This document shows positions 1 to 11,297 of a DNA stretch of 64,000 nt, one piece after another. The notes beneath the pieces were generated by a model that saw only the letters and a list, made by a program, of their open reading frames with translations, had not been told where the DNA came from and ran no database searches. How positions within the stretch are numbered: position 1 is the stretch's first letter; every line of letters begins with the position of its first letter. Origin of the DNA: Plutella xylostella. Lineage: Eukaryota; Arthropoda; Insecta; Lepidoptera; Plutellidae. The stretch is from contig NC_063986.1 of assembly GCF_932276165.1 (NCBI RefSeq), forward strand, positions 6,212,501-6,276,500, in the 5' to 3' direction. Both the position numbers and the translations under genes were made by a program.

Positions 1-1116
1 AATGAGTTAGGCTTTCTTTCGTTGCGTTGATATGAACAAATCTGTAATACATCAAAAAACATTCATCATCTTACTGCTACTATAGAGTGGTCGTAAGAAT
101 CAGACGATAAATGTTTTTTTTTTTCAAAATCTGCCTGTACGTTTAAAATATACAATTATTGATGATAACAGAACGATATAAAAACACCATTAAGGTGCCA
201 CACACTTTTTGTAGATGTGATAACAGTAAGTACTATGATAATTCTTATTTAACTTTTTTTCCTGTTCACTAAATTATTAATTTGTCATATGGTTGATTAA
301 AAACAGATAAGTATATCATAAAAAATGTTTTATTCGTATGTTTTGTGGATATCTCTATCTAAGAATATGAGTCCCTTGTTTAATTAGTACTGTATGACAA
401 AAAATATATAAGTAATATCAAAACCGGTGAAAAACCGGTTAACCGGTTTTGAGGCTGAAAACCGAAAATTCAAAACCGGTTTTGAAAACCTTCCGGTTTT
501 GCACGCCCTAATCGAAACCTAAAGATAGGTGCGACGACGAGCAAAGCGAGGAGGAGCGTGTTAGGTGCACATTATCGTCAAAAGCAAAGCGGAGCGCAGC
601 GAAGCGGAGCGGAGCGTTTCCCACATAGCGGCCACAATACAAGGCAAAGTTTGCGCTATGTTGAGAGACGCTCCATCAAAGTTAAAGCCAAACGAATATT
701 ATTACTTTGTATAACCTATGCCATAGATAGCATTATTAGGCTATTCAAGATTTGGCCATATTATTATTAGGCTAAACAAGATTATGCGAAATAACTTTTT
801 ATTAAAAAAGATTTAAGCCATACGGTTTTCGGCGAAACGAGACTTTGACCAAACGTTACTATGCATTATGAGATTATATAGGCAAATAAATATTAGGCCT
901 AAAAAGGTAGAACCGAATAATTGCCAACTTATAATAATTCTATCCATCAAACATCGTAAACATTACTCTCTCTCTCTCATTACATCTATCTGAACTAGTA
1001 GCACGGGGCGCATTTAAGATGTGACACAAGTTTTGCATCGCGCTCACTCACATCGCGTAGCCTCAAGAGGAGCCCTAGCCCTTTAGAAATTAATGTCGGT
1101 GCCACATATATGTTTT
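1..1116. other. Non-coding flank with repeat remains
   Basis: I see no supportable exon here. Positions 421-515 carry several copies of ACCGGTTTT and its complement, as in hAT-type MITEs. Positions 530-630 are a GC-rich stretch of GCGAAGCGGAGCG-like units. Positions 1000-1065 share a block (TTTTGCATCGCGCTCACTCA) with 16150-16200, so both are copies of one dispersed repeat. A 70-residue plus-strand reading frame across the GC-rich units is low-complexity and not a convincing gene. Confidence 0.5.
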
Positions 1117-1186
1117 TTAATGTTCATGAACATTATGTACTTTAATAATCTCGTCTTGGTATGTGTGCACGACCGCCCGGCACTTC
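1117..1186 (-). pseudogene. mod(mdg4): FLYWCH exon A1, 3' half, cut off by a LINE
   Basis: Reads KKCRAVVHTYQDEIIKVHNVHEH then TAA in pieces: the second Cys and the HxH pair (HEH) of a class A FLYWCH finger. The first half, with the acceptor, WVC and CSTHH, lies 2.8 kb away at 3974-4096. The intervening DNA is a LINE whose poly(A) abuts this half (poly-T on the plus strand at 1186-1198). Without splicing around the LINE, this half can no longer join its own acceptor, so the exon is broken as a FLYWCH module. Confidence 0.8.
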
Positions 1187-3973
1187 TTTTTTTTTTTTAT
1201 CTTTATTTATTTAATACATGTAAGATTACATAAAGTTAAAGTACAATAACCATGCGCTGAAACCACTAGATTTAAGTGCGACATGGTGAGATCGCTATAT
1301 CGCTAAACAATATAAAAAAGTCTACATTATTTAATTATTATTTTAAACCTGAATACGTATAAAAATAATATATTTTATGATAGGTACATTATGATGTTCT
1401 TTACAAGAAAAAAGTTAAGACAATGAGACACAAAAATGAGTACTTACCTAGGTACACACAATCAGAACTTGACTTTTACTAAGGCCTTTTCTAAATTGAT
1501 TTTACATGAAAAATTATTAGTTATATATATATATTTATGTAGCTTACTTAGGTATATTACTTAATGTAACAGGAAAAATAATATGCTTTCAACACGGCTT
1601 TTCTCTTGGATACATTGTTTGTGAGGCTATCGACGGTTATCTTTGGTATCCTATTTAAAATACTGGGGAGCATGTATTCCCAGGTCCTTTGTCCGTAAGT
1701 ATTATTATACCGCGGAGTAACATAAGTAGGTAAATAGTTCAAGGTCCGCAGATTTTTTGGCCTTGACTTTTTCTCTAAAGAAGGGATGCGACTATATTCC
1801 TCATCCACAATACATAATTCGATTTTGTCGTGAACAGTTAAGATTTTACAGTAGTGAAACAAACCTAATTCGTTGTGAGTGTATTTTTGTTTTATTTTTG
1901 GAGGTACAATGGTCTTCAGTATCCTACGTTGTAATTCGTAAATTTTATTTATGTTAGTTGTGAATGTACGGCCATAACTACTAAGGCAGTAACTTATAAT
2001 GGAGTCTGCTAGTGATAGGTACAGCGTTCTTAATATATTGAAGGGTAATTTGAATTTTAGAATTTGCAACCGAGACATTAACGCCCTCAGTTTATTACTT
2101 AAGTGTTCTATATGCGGTTTCCAACTGAAATTTTTATCTATGATTAGACCTAGGTAGGTATGTTGTTTAACTAGTTCTAATCTATCACAATTACAAGTCG
2201 CATTGTAGCTATCGGAATGGAAGCACTGGTGTGTGTGAGATGAAATGTGAGGCGTGAATGTTGTGTGTAGGTGTGGTGAGTGAATGTGTAGTAATTTAGT
2301 TTTTTGTGCGTTTATGATTAGACCTACGTCATGAGCCCATTTGCATAACTGGTTGTAGTTGTGTTGGAGTTGTATTTGAGCTATGGAGATATCTTTGTGT
2401 GCAGTAATTAGACAGGTGTCGTCGGCAAATTGATAAACCGTTCCTTCCGTAAATATGTTGGACATGTCATTTACATAAAGGAGATATTCGGTTGGCCCGG
2501 TGATTGACCCCTGTGCTACTCCTTCTTCAGTAGGTATTTTCTGGCTGTAGGCGCCGTTTATGTTTACTACTGTGAACCTATTTGTGTGATAGTTTTTTAG
2601 TAAGTCTAGGAAGGGTCCCTGTATGCCGTTTTGTTGTAATTTTGAAAAGAGGGTGATATAGTTGAGTGTTTCAAACGCTTTGCTGAAATCGATAAAGATA
2701 GCCAGCACATGACATCGATCATTCATGTGCTGATTGATTTCATTGGTGAATTGTGAAAGCAGTTGTGAAGTATTTTTATGTTTTTGGAAGCCGAATTGTT
2801 TTTTGTTTATGATTTGGTTAGTGATAATAAATTTATTCAATTCGTTTCCTAAGTACCTCTCAATAATTTTTTCTATGCACGGTAGTATAGTTATTGGTCT
2901 GTAGTTGTTTATTTCGTTTTTGGCACCTTTTTTGTATACCGGTCGGATGCAACCTACTTTAAGTTTATCGGGAAATTGGGAATATACAATACATGAGTTA
3001 ATGAGATGTGTTATCAAGGGAGTTATTTGAGAATTTATACATTTTAAGTCTTTCATTCTTATTCCGTCAATACCGGGACTTTTTTTATCGTTCATGTGTC
3101 TGATTATGGAGAATATGATGTCATTATTCGCTTTTTTTAACCTCATTGTGATATCGGGTTGATTGGAGTAAGATTGGGCGTTTAATAGTGGTTTATCACA
3201 ATAGCAACATATTTTTTTTACATTGTTCTGGAATTCTATGGCAAAATTATTTACTAGATTTAGTGTATCTATATTTTTAAATGAATTTATTATTATTTCG
3301 TCTATGGATTTAATTACTTTACCACATAATTTATTTATAATTTCCCATTGTTTTTTTGGGTTTTTAAAGTTTTTATCTATTTCTTTCTTATAATAATTAT
3401 TTTTTACTTTGTTAATATATTTGTTAGTTTTATTTCTGTAAATATTGTATAATAATCTATTTTTTAAGATACTTTCGTCCTCTTTCCAAATTTTTAATAG
3501 TTTATTTCTTTGCGAACACATATAACTTATTTTATTAGTCATCCACTCACACTCTTGTCTTTTACCTAATTTGATTTTTACTACCTTTTTACATTTATTA
3601 TAAACATCTGTAAATTTTTCTACAATGAAGTTTAGTATATCATTTGGGTTTTTATGGGTTAAGCCCGCATTCCAGTCTATCTTGGATAGATCAGATTGTA
3701 TTTTTTCATTGTCCTGCCGAGTTACAAATTTATAGTTTATTTGGTTAGGTGTGTGGTGATTTTTGTTAATAATTGAAAGACCAGTTATGTAATGATCGGC
3801 CAGAGCATTTTGAATGACCGATGTTTTAGTTTTGCTTTCGCAGACATTCCGAATGAAAATATGGTCGATACAGGACTTCGTTATTAAGTTACCTTTTTTT
3901 TCAACTCTTGTATACTGATTTATACCACATTCCATGCCTGATTCATACATTATGTTTAGGTATTGTTGCATCT
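1187..3973 (-). mobile_element. 5'-truncated non-LTR retrotransposon (Jockey/CR1-like LINE) inside a FLYWCH exon
   Basis: The element carries the last part of an AP-type endonuclease (S-C-I-D-H-I-F, then A-L-A-D-H in place of the usual S-D-H) and a complete-looking reverse transcriptase. RT signs are SPGIDGI near 3070, the D-F-S-K-A-F-E block, and FADDTCLI near 2420. The frame is open to a stop at 1557, followed by about 370 bases of 3' UTR and a poly(A) run at 1186-1198. The 5' end of the element and most of its endonuclease are missing, the usual result of incomplete reverse transcription. The frame is open without a break from the FLYWCH acceptor at 4096 through the RT, giving an 859-codon frame counted from 4136. 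The open frame suggests a fairly recent insertion. I could not define a target-site duplication. The exact clade needs a tree. Confidence 0.85.
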
Positions 3974-4096
3974 TGCAGTGGTGTGTTGAGCACACCCACC
4001 TGGTCTTCAACCCTTTCTGGTTTTGTTGGCAAAATGTGAAGTCACCTATTCGTATTAGTTTCTTTCCTCTTTTAGACATTACGTACGAAATTTCCT
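3974..4096 (-). pseudogene. mod(mdg4): FLYWCH exon A1, 5' half, now fused to a LINE ORF
   Basis: The acceptor ATATATTTCAG is followed by AG GAA ATT (phase 1) and reads EEISYVMSKRGKKLIRIGDF, then FCQQ, KTRWVCSTHH. It ends just after CSTHHCK, where the LINE begins. The missing continuation (KKCRAVV and HEH) is at 1117-1186, and the two halves fit with no residue gap against class A relatives, so the insertion point is within the codons for C-K-K-C. A spliced transcript would end in a half finger followed by endonuclease remnant and reverse transcriptase. Such a protein is predicted, not shown. Confidence 0.8.
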
Positions 4097-4452
4097 CTGA
4101 AATATATAAGTATGTATAAATCATACATACTTTCAATATAAATGCTTAATAAGCATGCCATATAGGGATGCCACGACTTAATGTTAGAGGAACTAACTTC
4201 AGTACAGGATTTGAGTATTTTATAGAAAAGAGACTTTATTTTAAAGAATTAGTCATGTCGTGGTAGATACGGCAATCTAAACTACTAAATAAAGATAGAA
4301 AATAAAACTAAACCGATCAAAAGGGTATACGATGTAATGTTAGAAGGGACACACCCATATAATCTTAAATTGAATAGAATCATATTTATTCAGAAAACTA
4401 TAGGTAGTATTTTAAATATAGGTCAACTCCTAATGCCCAGACCGAGGCCTAA

Positions 4453-4617
4453 ACCTACCTTTAGGCTTAGTTTCACCATACTCTGTTAGATCATTAATAC
4501 CCGTGTTACATTACAACAAGTGAAAAATATGGAAATTTTATTTTAGATGACACTTACAATATAACAGGAGTGTTAATGATCTAACAGACTATAGTGAAAC
4601 TAGGCTTAAAGGTAGGT
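4453..4617. mobile_element. MITE with about 45-bp inverted repeats
   Basis: The left arm 4453-4497 (begins ACCTACCTTTAGGCTTAG) matches the reverse complement of 4573-4617 with a few mismatches. There is no coding content. Blocks of the same family recur at 14055-14212 and 57640-57772. Confidence 0.75.
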
Positions 4618-4652
4618 AAATAAAAGGAAGTCCACAGTTTCACATTGTATCG

Positions 4653-4849
4653 CTAACTTCTATGATCGTGCACATTGTATATTTTAATAATTTCATCGCC
4701 TAGTGTGTGCAGCAGGGCCCGGCATTTCTTGTTGTTGTGAGTGGAGCACACCCACCGCTTCTTCACCCCAGTAGAACTTTGTAGGCAGAAAGTGAAGTGG
4801 CCGACTCGTATCATGCGCTTACCTCTTTGTGAAGTTATGTATTCGACTT
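4653..4849 (-). CDS. mod(mdg4): FLYWCH terminal exon A2
   Basis: The acceptor CAATTTCAG is followed by AA GTC GAA (phase 1). It reads VEYITSQRGKRMIRVGHF, then RWVCSTHNNKKC (C-x7-C), GDEIIKIYNVHDHRS and TAG. All four predicted zinc ligands are present. There is no methionine near the 5' end, as expected for an internal-joined terminal exon. Relative to its neighbours it has KK before RW and LHTLG in place of LHTYG. It is intact and would be missed by start-codon gene finders. Confidence 0.85.
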
Positions 4850-4929
4850 CTGAAATTGTAATAATGTACGTTTATAGGTTGACAATAAAAACATCGTGAG
4901 GAAACCTGCATATCTATATTTAGCACATC

Positions 4930-5095
4930 TAGATATGTGAACCCACCGACCCGCAGTGGATCAGTATGGTGGGAAATGGTCCAAGCTTAGGAAGGCAGTT
5001 TAAACCTTGGGGATATGCACAAAGGTTCCACTCGAGAGAGCCAGGTGCAGGTACCTACTTACACCCCCACAGAGAATAGAATAGAATAGGTTGAC
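4930..5095. repeat. Dispersed repeat tail, also inverted at 33945-34075
   Basis: The text CACTCGAGAGAGCCAGGTGC and the ACCCCCACAGAGAATAGAAT end recur as a reverse complement at 33.9-34.1 kb (GCACCTGGCTCTCTCGTATG). It probably comes from a LINE or SINE 3' end; the family is not identified. Confidence 0.5.
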
Positions 5096-5373
5096 AATAG
5101 TGTTTTAAATATATCATTACTCATTTTCATAGAAAGACGTAATCATCGAGGAAGATGTGGGTACTAACATTCTATAGGTACACTAATGAGGGGAATTTGT
5201 TATAATAACCTCGTAGGTAACTGATATTTTTTTCTATATAATTGTTCAGGACAGCTTCTTGTTTAGCAAACATAAATGAAATGATAGAACCTCTTGATAG
5301 GAAGATTTCATCATAATGAAATTGTACTTGTCTTTTCTTTTCTGTTTGTCAAATCAAGTCTTTATTTCTTTCT

Positions 5374-5478
5374 TGTATGATCATGGATATTGTGTATTTT
5401 AACTTTGTATTTGTTGTGTGTGTGCTGCACCATGCTGCATAGCTGCGGAACGGAACAGATACACCGCTTCTTCAACCC
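5374..5478 (-). pseudogene. FLYWCH relic A3
   Basis: Only the second half of a finger is recognisable: GLKKRCICS (the tryptophan is now Cys), an altered core, then KYKVKIHNIHDHT. The 5' part, including acceptor and TSKRGK, has been replaced by AT-rich DNA. The remnant of the IHDH motif identifies it as a decayed class A exon. Confidence 0.6.
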
Positions 5479-5664
5479 AAAAGTACAATATTGTATACAA
5501 TAATTTTAGTGTTAATTTAATTATCACTGTCAAGGTTATTGTACTTGTTTAATGAATAAACATATGAAAATATACAATATCTTTATTACAAAATTGACAT
5601 TATTCATTGGGTAAGAGTATATTACCATTATATTTCGTATTATTAGAACTTGCATGATCATTGA

Positions 5665-5858
5665 TCAATGATCATGGACATTGTTTATTTTAATAATTTC
5701 GTCTTCATATGTGTGCAGGACGGCTCTGCATCTCTTGTTGTTGTGAGTGGAACAGATCCAGCGCTTCTTCAGCCCTGAACAAACATGTTGACAGAAAGTG
5801 TACGAGCCGATTCGTATCATTCGCTTGCCTCTTTTTGAAGTAAAGTACTCGAATTCTT
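5665..5858 (-). CDS. mod(mdg4): FLYWCH terminal exon A4
   Basis: The acceptor GTTACAG is followed by AA GAA TTC (phase 1). It reads EEFEYFTSKRGKRMIRIGSY, TFCQHV, then RWICSTHNNKRC (C-x7-C) and INNVHDH immediately followed by a stop. The ORF extends upstream of the acceptor to 5901 by chance; the AG at 5859-5860 and the shared phase fix the exon start. Confidence 0.87.
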
Positions 5859-6366
5859 CTGTAACTGTAATAAAATAGGTAAACAATAGTAGGTATTTCA
5901 AATATATTGTAACTATTTTACATGGAATAAGATTTTTCAGGTGAAAAAGATAGCGAATTCGTTAATTTTACTATATGTGTAGGTAGGTAACTGTTTATTT
6001 TACGGATTTTTTTCACGATAGCTATCCTTTCAGCTGACGTAAATAAAATCATAAGACCTCTTTATGTACGTATATTGAAAATGCATCAAAACTAATTCGG
6101 AATTTATTTATTAAAAAGAGATTACAACACCAATTACAGAGGTCTCCACACTACAAAGAATGCATGTAAGTAGGTATAGTGGTGACCTGCGGAAGATATT
6201 ATCAACAAAGATTCAGATATTTATATTAAAACACTACTGACACTACCTACACGCTATGTATTAGGTACATTTAGTATTCTGTGCTACATTTAGGCTTAGA
6301 GTTAAGTAACTTAGTTTTAAACTATATACAATAAATACGATGTATCTTGTAATTTACATTTTGATT
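5859..6366. other. Non-coding spacer
   Basis: AT-rich sequence between A4 and A5. I find no open frame with a finger signature and no clear inverted repeat. Confidence 0.4.
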
Positions 6367-6572
6367 TTAATACTTGCAAGTATGATCATGAACATTGTAT
6401 ATTTTAATGAGCTCGTTCCCATAGGTGTATAGCACGGCTCGACACTTCTTATTGTTGTGAGTGGAGCACTTCCATCGCGTCTTCAACCCTGAACAAACAT
6501 GTTGACAGAAAGTGTAGTCGCCGACTCGTATCATTCTTCTGCCTCTTTTTGAAGTTAAGTACTCGATTTCTT
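6367..6572 (-). CDS. mod(mdg4): FLYWCH terminal exon A5
   Basis: The acceptor GCTTACAG is followed by AA GAA ATC. It reads EEIEYLTSKRGRRMIRVGDY, TFCQHV, RWKCSTHNNKKC (C-x7-C), then YNVHDHTCKY and stop. The intron side (TTGCTTACAG and the next roughly 90 bases upstream) is nearly the same as in A6 and A7, so the three are a recent tandem family whose duplication unit includes intron sequence. Confidence 0.88.
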
Positions 6573-6967
6573 CTGTAAGCAATTGTTTATTAAGCTTAAG
6601 TACCTATGGGTAAACACTAAACAGTAGTAGCAAGAAAAATGATAAATGTCTATTTTTATTTAAACAATAATTTTGCTCACAAGTAAAGTAAATAAATGTT
6701 GTGAATATACATACCTACAGTACAGTATTCTAACATTATTTTCGACGAGATATAATACGTAGGTACTTAGTATTGTTCTATGGATTTTGTTGAGCACAAA
6801 TTAAGGCTGTACGGCCAGCTGACATAAACAATGTACAGGTACGAATAATGATTCATATATTAAGTTAAATAACCGTTTAATTAATATACCACAAAATATT
6901 CTTTTTCTATATTATTATTAAAATATTTCCTTGACTCATTATATTAGTAAGGCAGATTATAACAGTT

Positions 6968-7164
6968 TTAGGTATGATCATGGACATTGTGTAGTTTAAT
7001 GACCTCGTCCCCATACGTATGCAGCACGGCTCGACACTTCTTGTGGCTGTGAGTGGAGCACCTCCATCTTGTCTTCAACCCAGAACAAATACGTTGACAG
7101 AAAGTGAAGGCGCCGATTCGTATCAACTGCTTACCTTTTTGTGAAGTCACGTACTCGATTTCTT
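6968..7164 (-). CDS. mod(mdg4): FLYWCH terminal exon A6
   Basis: Same acceptor as A5 with AA GAA ATC. It reads EEIEYVTSQKGKQLIRIGAF, TFCQRI, RWRCSTHSHKKC (C-x7-C), KLHNVHDHT and stop. The end of the finger is almost identical to A7 (THSHKKC, GDEVIKLHNVHDHT), while the front half differs. That pattern fits gene conversion or unequal crossing over inside the exon. Confidence 0.88.
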
Positions 7165-7494
7165 CTGTAAGCAATTGTTTATTATGTTTAAGTACCTATG
7201 GGTAAACACTAAATAGTAGTAGCTAGAAAAATGATAAATCGTTATTTTTATTTAACCAATATGCTCAATGTTGTGCATATACCTATAGTATTTAAACATA
7301 TTTATATTTATGATTAGTATTCTATGGATTTCGCTGAGCACACATTAAGGTTGTACCGTGTACGATCAGCTGTCATAAAAATGTACCTACAGGTACCAAT
7401 AATTATTCATAATATATATTAAGTTAAATAACCGTTTAATGAACAAACTTATCACATTATATTGTTATTATGTTGTGTCGTTACCATCCCGGTC

Positions 7495-8190
7495 CCGGAC
7501 AGTTGGAAGGCGTGCATGGGGCCGAAGCCAACACGTAGAAACCCATTTGACAACATTAATCTATATTAAATGTGACACCAACCGACGATTTTACCTGTGC
7601 AGACTATAGAAGTAAACCCATGGAAAATCCCCGGTTAGTGCAGGTCTATTATAGGATATGGAGAAAACTAATACAGGGTTATGGAAGGGGATGCTAAATG
7701 GACTGGGTAACTGGGACTATGGAAGGGCTATGGCCCCTGTCTGACCTATATGTTTCACACACGGATAAAAAGGCAGGGGGTGACTCGCACACACATTAAA
7801 TGGGCCCCCCAAAACAGTCGCTAGCACATTACAGTGACGTAGCAAAAAGGGGGCAACATGGCATGAGGTGCTGAGGGTGGAGAGGTATACCAAGGCTCTC
7901 AGAGCAATCGCGGATGCCGGTCAAGACCCCTACAAGCACTTACTGGATATATTTCCTTCCTCCGAGCATTTCTGCTCTAGCGGTACACCATTGAGTGGTC
8001 AATGAAGGCAAGCGAGAGGTGGGAGATCTTGTTCCTCGTCAGTGTTCACTCTGGACAACCAATAAAGGCAAGCCAGAGATGAGGAACAGGGGTTCTCCCC
8101 GGCATCGGGTGGGTGGGGTCGCTAATGCCCAACAGCTCGCCACAAGCTGCCCTGCCGCATTATTATTTATTATTATTATATTTTTTAAAT
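7495..8190 (+). mobile_element. Retroelement fragment with an (ATT)n tail
   Basis: Higher in GC than its surroundings and ending in a run of TTATTATTATT at about 8160-8180. That is the kind of 3' tail seen on some lepidopteran non-LTR elements and SINEs. It interrupts a stretch that is otherwise colinear between the A6 and A7 repeat units. The short plus frame at 7995-8198 has no recognisable domain. Confidence 0.5.
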
Positions 8191-8251
8191 ATTATTAATA
8201 CAATATTTCCTTGATTGATTCATTATATTAGTAACGTAGATTATTAACAGT

Positions 8252-8457
8252 TTAGGTATGATCATGGACATTGTGTAGTTTAATGACCTCGTCCCCATAC
8301 GTATGCAGCACGGCTCGACACTTCTTGTGGCTGTGAGTGGAGCACCTCCATCGCGTCTTCAACCCAGAACATTTATGTTGACAGAAAGTGTAGTCGCCGA
8401 CTCGTATCATTCTTCTGCCTGCTTTTGACCTTTTTGAAGTTAAGTACTCCATTTCTT
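8252..8457 (-). CDS. mod(mdg4): FLYWCH terminal exon A7
   Basis: The acceptor TGTTTACAG is followed by AA GAA ATG. It reads EEMEYLTSKRSKAGRRMIRV, then GDYTFCQHKCSG, RWRCSTHSHKKC (C-x7-C), HNVHDHT and stop. It has a three-residue insertion (S-K-A) in the TSKRGR loop compared with A5, the result of a 9-base duplication-like change. Confidence 0.88.
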
Positions 8458-9339
8458 CTGTAAACAATTATTTATTAAGTTTGAGTACCTATGGTAAACA
8501 CTAAACAGCATAATTATAGTAGCTAAAAAGTGTTGAAAGTGAAAAAAAAAAGTTTTTTTTAATTTAAACTAAAAAAAATATAGGTTGCAGTGTTTGGTAA
8601 AAATTAGAAGGTGGCGATATAACAAGGGCTACCACACTAGGCTAGGCCTGTGTCGTGGACAGCCAGGAGACAGTTTTTTACAATTTGATTAAATATGAGA
8701 CAGGTGGTGTTGTTTAACAATTTAAAATTAATAATATAGAAACGGAAACCTGTAGAAAAATAATATTTTGTGATATAGGTATTCATTAAACGGTTATTTA
8801 ACTTAATATATGAATAATTATTCGTACCTGTACATTTTTTATGTCAGCTGACCGTACAGCGTACAGCCTTAATTTGTGCTCAACGAAATCCATAGAACAA
8901 TACTAAGTACGTATTATACCTCGTCGAAAATATGTTAGAATACTGTAGGTATATTCAAACATTTGTTTACTTTAAAAATAAATAAATAATGTGTTTCGTT
9001 TCTGAAGGAGCATACTTTTATTGATCTAATCCCGATACTTTTTACACAGAGTAGTATTGTATTAGTCTCATTATTTACTAACTTCGATTTACGCGAGAGA
9101 TGCGTTCCAGGTAAAATCGCGTTTAGCAAATTTCGCGTAAAACGGTATATTTAATTTAATATTATTATTAAAATATTCCCATTATTTATTTATTTACACT
9201 TTATTGTACACAAAAAAGACAAATTACACAACAAAGGTTTACGAACAGACTTAAATGATTATTATTTAATAAGGAACACCACCACCACTATTTGTAAGAT
9301 AGTATCACTATATTATCACTATGTAAATTATTTACAGTT
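8458..9339. other. Non-coding spacer with an inverted copy of local intron sequence
   Basis: Positions 8785-8925 are a reverse-complement copy of the block around 6700-6860 (TTAAACGGTTATTTAACTTA, then GTCAGCTGACCGTACAG and CTCAACGAAATCCATAGAAC). An inversion or fold-back has therefore occurred in the class A cluster. No exon is seen in it. Confidence 0.55.
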
Positions 9340-9548
9340 TTAGGTATGATCATGGACATTGTATATTTTAATTATGTCATCCCCACAGGTGTATAGCACG
9401 GCTCGACACTTCTTGTTCTTGTGAGTAGAACACATCCACCGCTGCCGCTGCAGGTGCTTCGATCCAGAATACGTATGTTGACAGAAAGTGAAGGCGCCTA
9501 TCCGTATCATTGGCTTGCCTTTTCGTGAAGTAATGTACTCGAATTCTT
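9340..9548 (-). CDS. mod(mdg4): FLYWCH terminal exon A8
   Basis: The acceptor CAATTACAG is followed by AA GAA TTC. It reads EEFEYITSRKGKPMIRIGAF, TFCQHTYSG, then SKHLQRQRWMCSTHKNKKC (C-x7-C), YNVHDHT and stop. The linker before the tryptophan has gained about four residues (HLQRQ) compared with the GLKTRW of its sisters. It lacks an early methionine, so only splice logic reveals it. Confidence 0.85.
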
Positions 9549-9837
9549 CTGTAATTGTAATAAAAAAAGCTGTACTTCTATGCTATTATATTTTCTATAT
9601 CGTCGGGACAGGTCTTTACCTAGGTATCTCAAATAAATAAAAAACTGTATATAGCAAAAAAAATACTTTTTTTAATTATCTGTCATCGATCCTAAATAAA
9701 ATGATAAAACCTCATGATTTATAATTCTATACATTACTACCTACGTCATGTTGTATTGGCTTTATTATGTAAATATAAAAAATATATATCATAATTTTAG
9801 GTATATAAGTATAATTACATGTAAGTTTATAGACTAA

Positions 9838-9947
9838 CCCCCTTATTCCTAGAGAAGTTACAGAACGTTTTAACTAATAAACTGTTTTGTCCCTCTCCGA
9901 CAGTTTATTAGTTAAAACGTCTTGTAACTTTTCTATGAATAAGAGGG
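9838..9947. mobile_element. Palindromic MITE copy 1 (CCCCCTTATTC ends)
   Basis: The arm 9838 onward (CCCCCTTATTCCTAGAGAAG) is repeated as an inverted copy ending at 9947. TA lies on both flanks, consistent with a TA target. This copy lacks the central AAAGAACAAATTGTTCTTT segment present in copies 2 and 3. Confidence 0.8.
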
Positions 9948-10336
9948 TAGTTTGCAGGGACTTATATAATAACTAAATAATTATTTAATTTCCCCTCTTT
10001 AATCAAAATATCCTTCCACCCTAAGGTTGTCTATAAAAAATCGCTTTTAGCGATAAGACCGCCATTTTTGTACATATTTGTTAGTATATAAGTTTTTTTT
10101 TAAATCTTATTTATTTATAGAGGATATTGTACATAAAATGACGATGTAGCCCTAGTATTTAAGTTATGTAAGTTTCTTTTATGTGTGTGTACAAATAAAG
10201 AATACCTATTCTATTCTATCTATCTAAATACGTCCATAATGTACTCACGAGAAATTAAATAGTTCCACCTGCCATTGCCGTTCCATGTGTCACTGGAAGT
10301 TTTTAATTTACTCGTGAGTGTATTTTGTATCGTTAT

Positions 10337-10385
10337 TTTTTATGGTGATGTACATTGTATATTTTGATGATCTCGTCTTCAGTTG
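10337..10385 (-). pseudogene. FLYWCH relic A9
   Basis: Only TEDEIIKIYNVHHHK, the end of a class A finger with its HxH, can be read. The upstream edge is a 15-bp-arm hairpin at 10382-10415, so the front of the exon was lost in the event that made the palindrome, or later. Confidence 0.6.
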
Positions 10386-10415
10386 GACATGCACAATATT
10401 TTGTGCATGTCCAAC
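10382..10415. repeat. Perfect 15-bp inverted repeat
   Basis: GTTGGACATGCACAA, spacer TATT, TTGTGCATGTCCAAC. It sits at the exact break of relic A9. Confidence 0.85.
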
Positions 10416-10500
10416 CATACTCCAGCATCCAGCAGTATGCAGACAGTCGTTATGAACAATTAAATAAATACATTTATAAATAATTCAATTATTTTTACAC

Positions 10501-10694
10501 TCAATGGTTGTGTTCATTGTTAATTTTAATAATCTGGTCATCAACTGTGTGTATAAAAGCTGAACATCTCATATTTTTATGAGTGGAACAGCGCCAGCGT
10601 GTCTTGAAGCCTGAAGTGTTTTGAAAACAGAATCTGTATTGTCCCAATTGTATCATTGTGCTTCCCCGTTTTGAAGTAATGAACTCAACTTTTT
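10501..10694 (-). CDS. mod(mdg4): FLYWCH terminal exon A10
   Basis: The acceptor CCTTGCAG is followed by AA AAA GTT. It reads EKVEFITSKRGSTMIQLGQY, RFCFQNTSG, RWRCSTHKNMRC (C-x7-C), then INNEHNH and TGA. The most divergent class A member: RFCFQ replaces TFCQH and EHNH replaces VHDH, approaching class B. It has no in-frame early methionine. Confidence 0.86.
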
Positions 10695-11173
10695 CTGCAA
10701 GGAAAAAAACTCTCTAAAGTACACACTCTCCGACTCCGGTCGCCGCAGTCGTCGCCGGAAGAATTCACCGGAGAGAATGGATTTTCGATTTGGCTCCGGT
10801 CGCCGGCGCAGGTCTAAAAAACTGCACAGTTCTATCCACACACCACACACACACACACACACACCGGCATACCTCTCCGGTGGACCGGACTGAAATAAAG
10901 TGTTGGTCGCCACAATAATCGCAACATGCTATGCCCACGACTGTTATCTCCGAAGGTGTAGTCAGAGGTGACTCGCAAGGGAGCCACCCACTTCTCCTTT
11001 TCATTACTACTCACGGTCACGAGTCGAATCGCAGTTTTTTTATTCTAAATTTACGGGGACAGGGACGCGGAGGGACAAATATTGCTTAGGGCTGGGCTTA
11101 TGTTTACGTTTATACTTTATTCACGGGAAAACATTTAAGGACGAAGCAAAGCTTACAGGGACAGCAGCTAGTC

Positions 11174-11297
11174 ATTATACAGGGTGCAAAAAGGGTATAC
11201 AAAGCCCAAAAGTGGGTAAGTCAGGGGCTCATTCTGAATCACTTTTGTTTTACGTGATTCTGGCTTAGTATGTCTTTTTTTGCAACAGAACAGTATA
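11174..11297. mobile_element. MITE remnant with ACAGGGTG ends
   Basis: Begins ATACAGGGTGCAAAAAGGGT and ends TTTTTTTGCAACAGAACAGT, a decayed version of the TIR seen at 36374 and 19133. Confidence 0.55.

Noticed and set aside
558..770. 70-codon plus frame near the left end
   Set aside because: Runs through GCGGAGCG repeats and AT-rich DNA with no domain.
10653..11020. Three overlapping minus frames with VCVCVCV
   Set aside because: They translate a (CA)n microsatellite and a GC-rich repeat.
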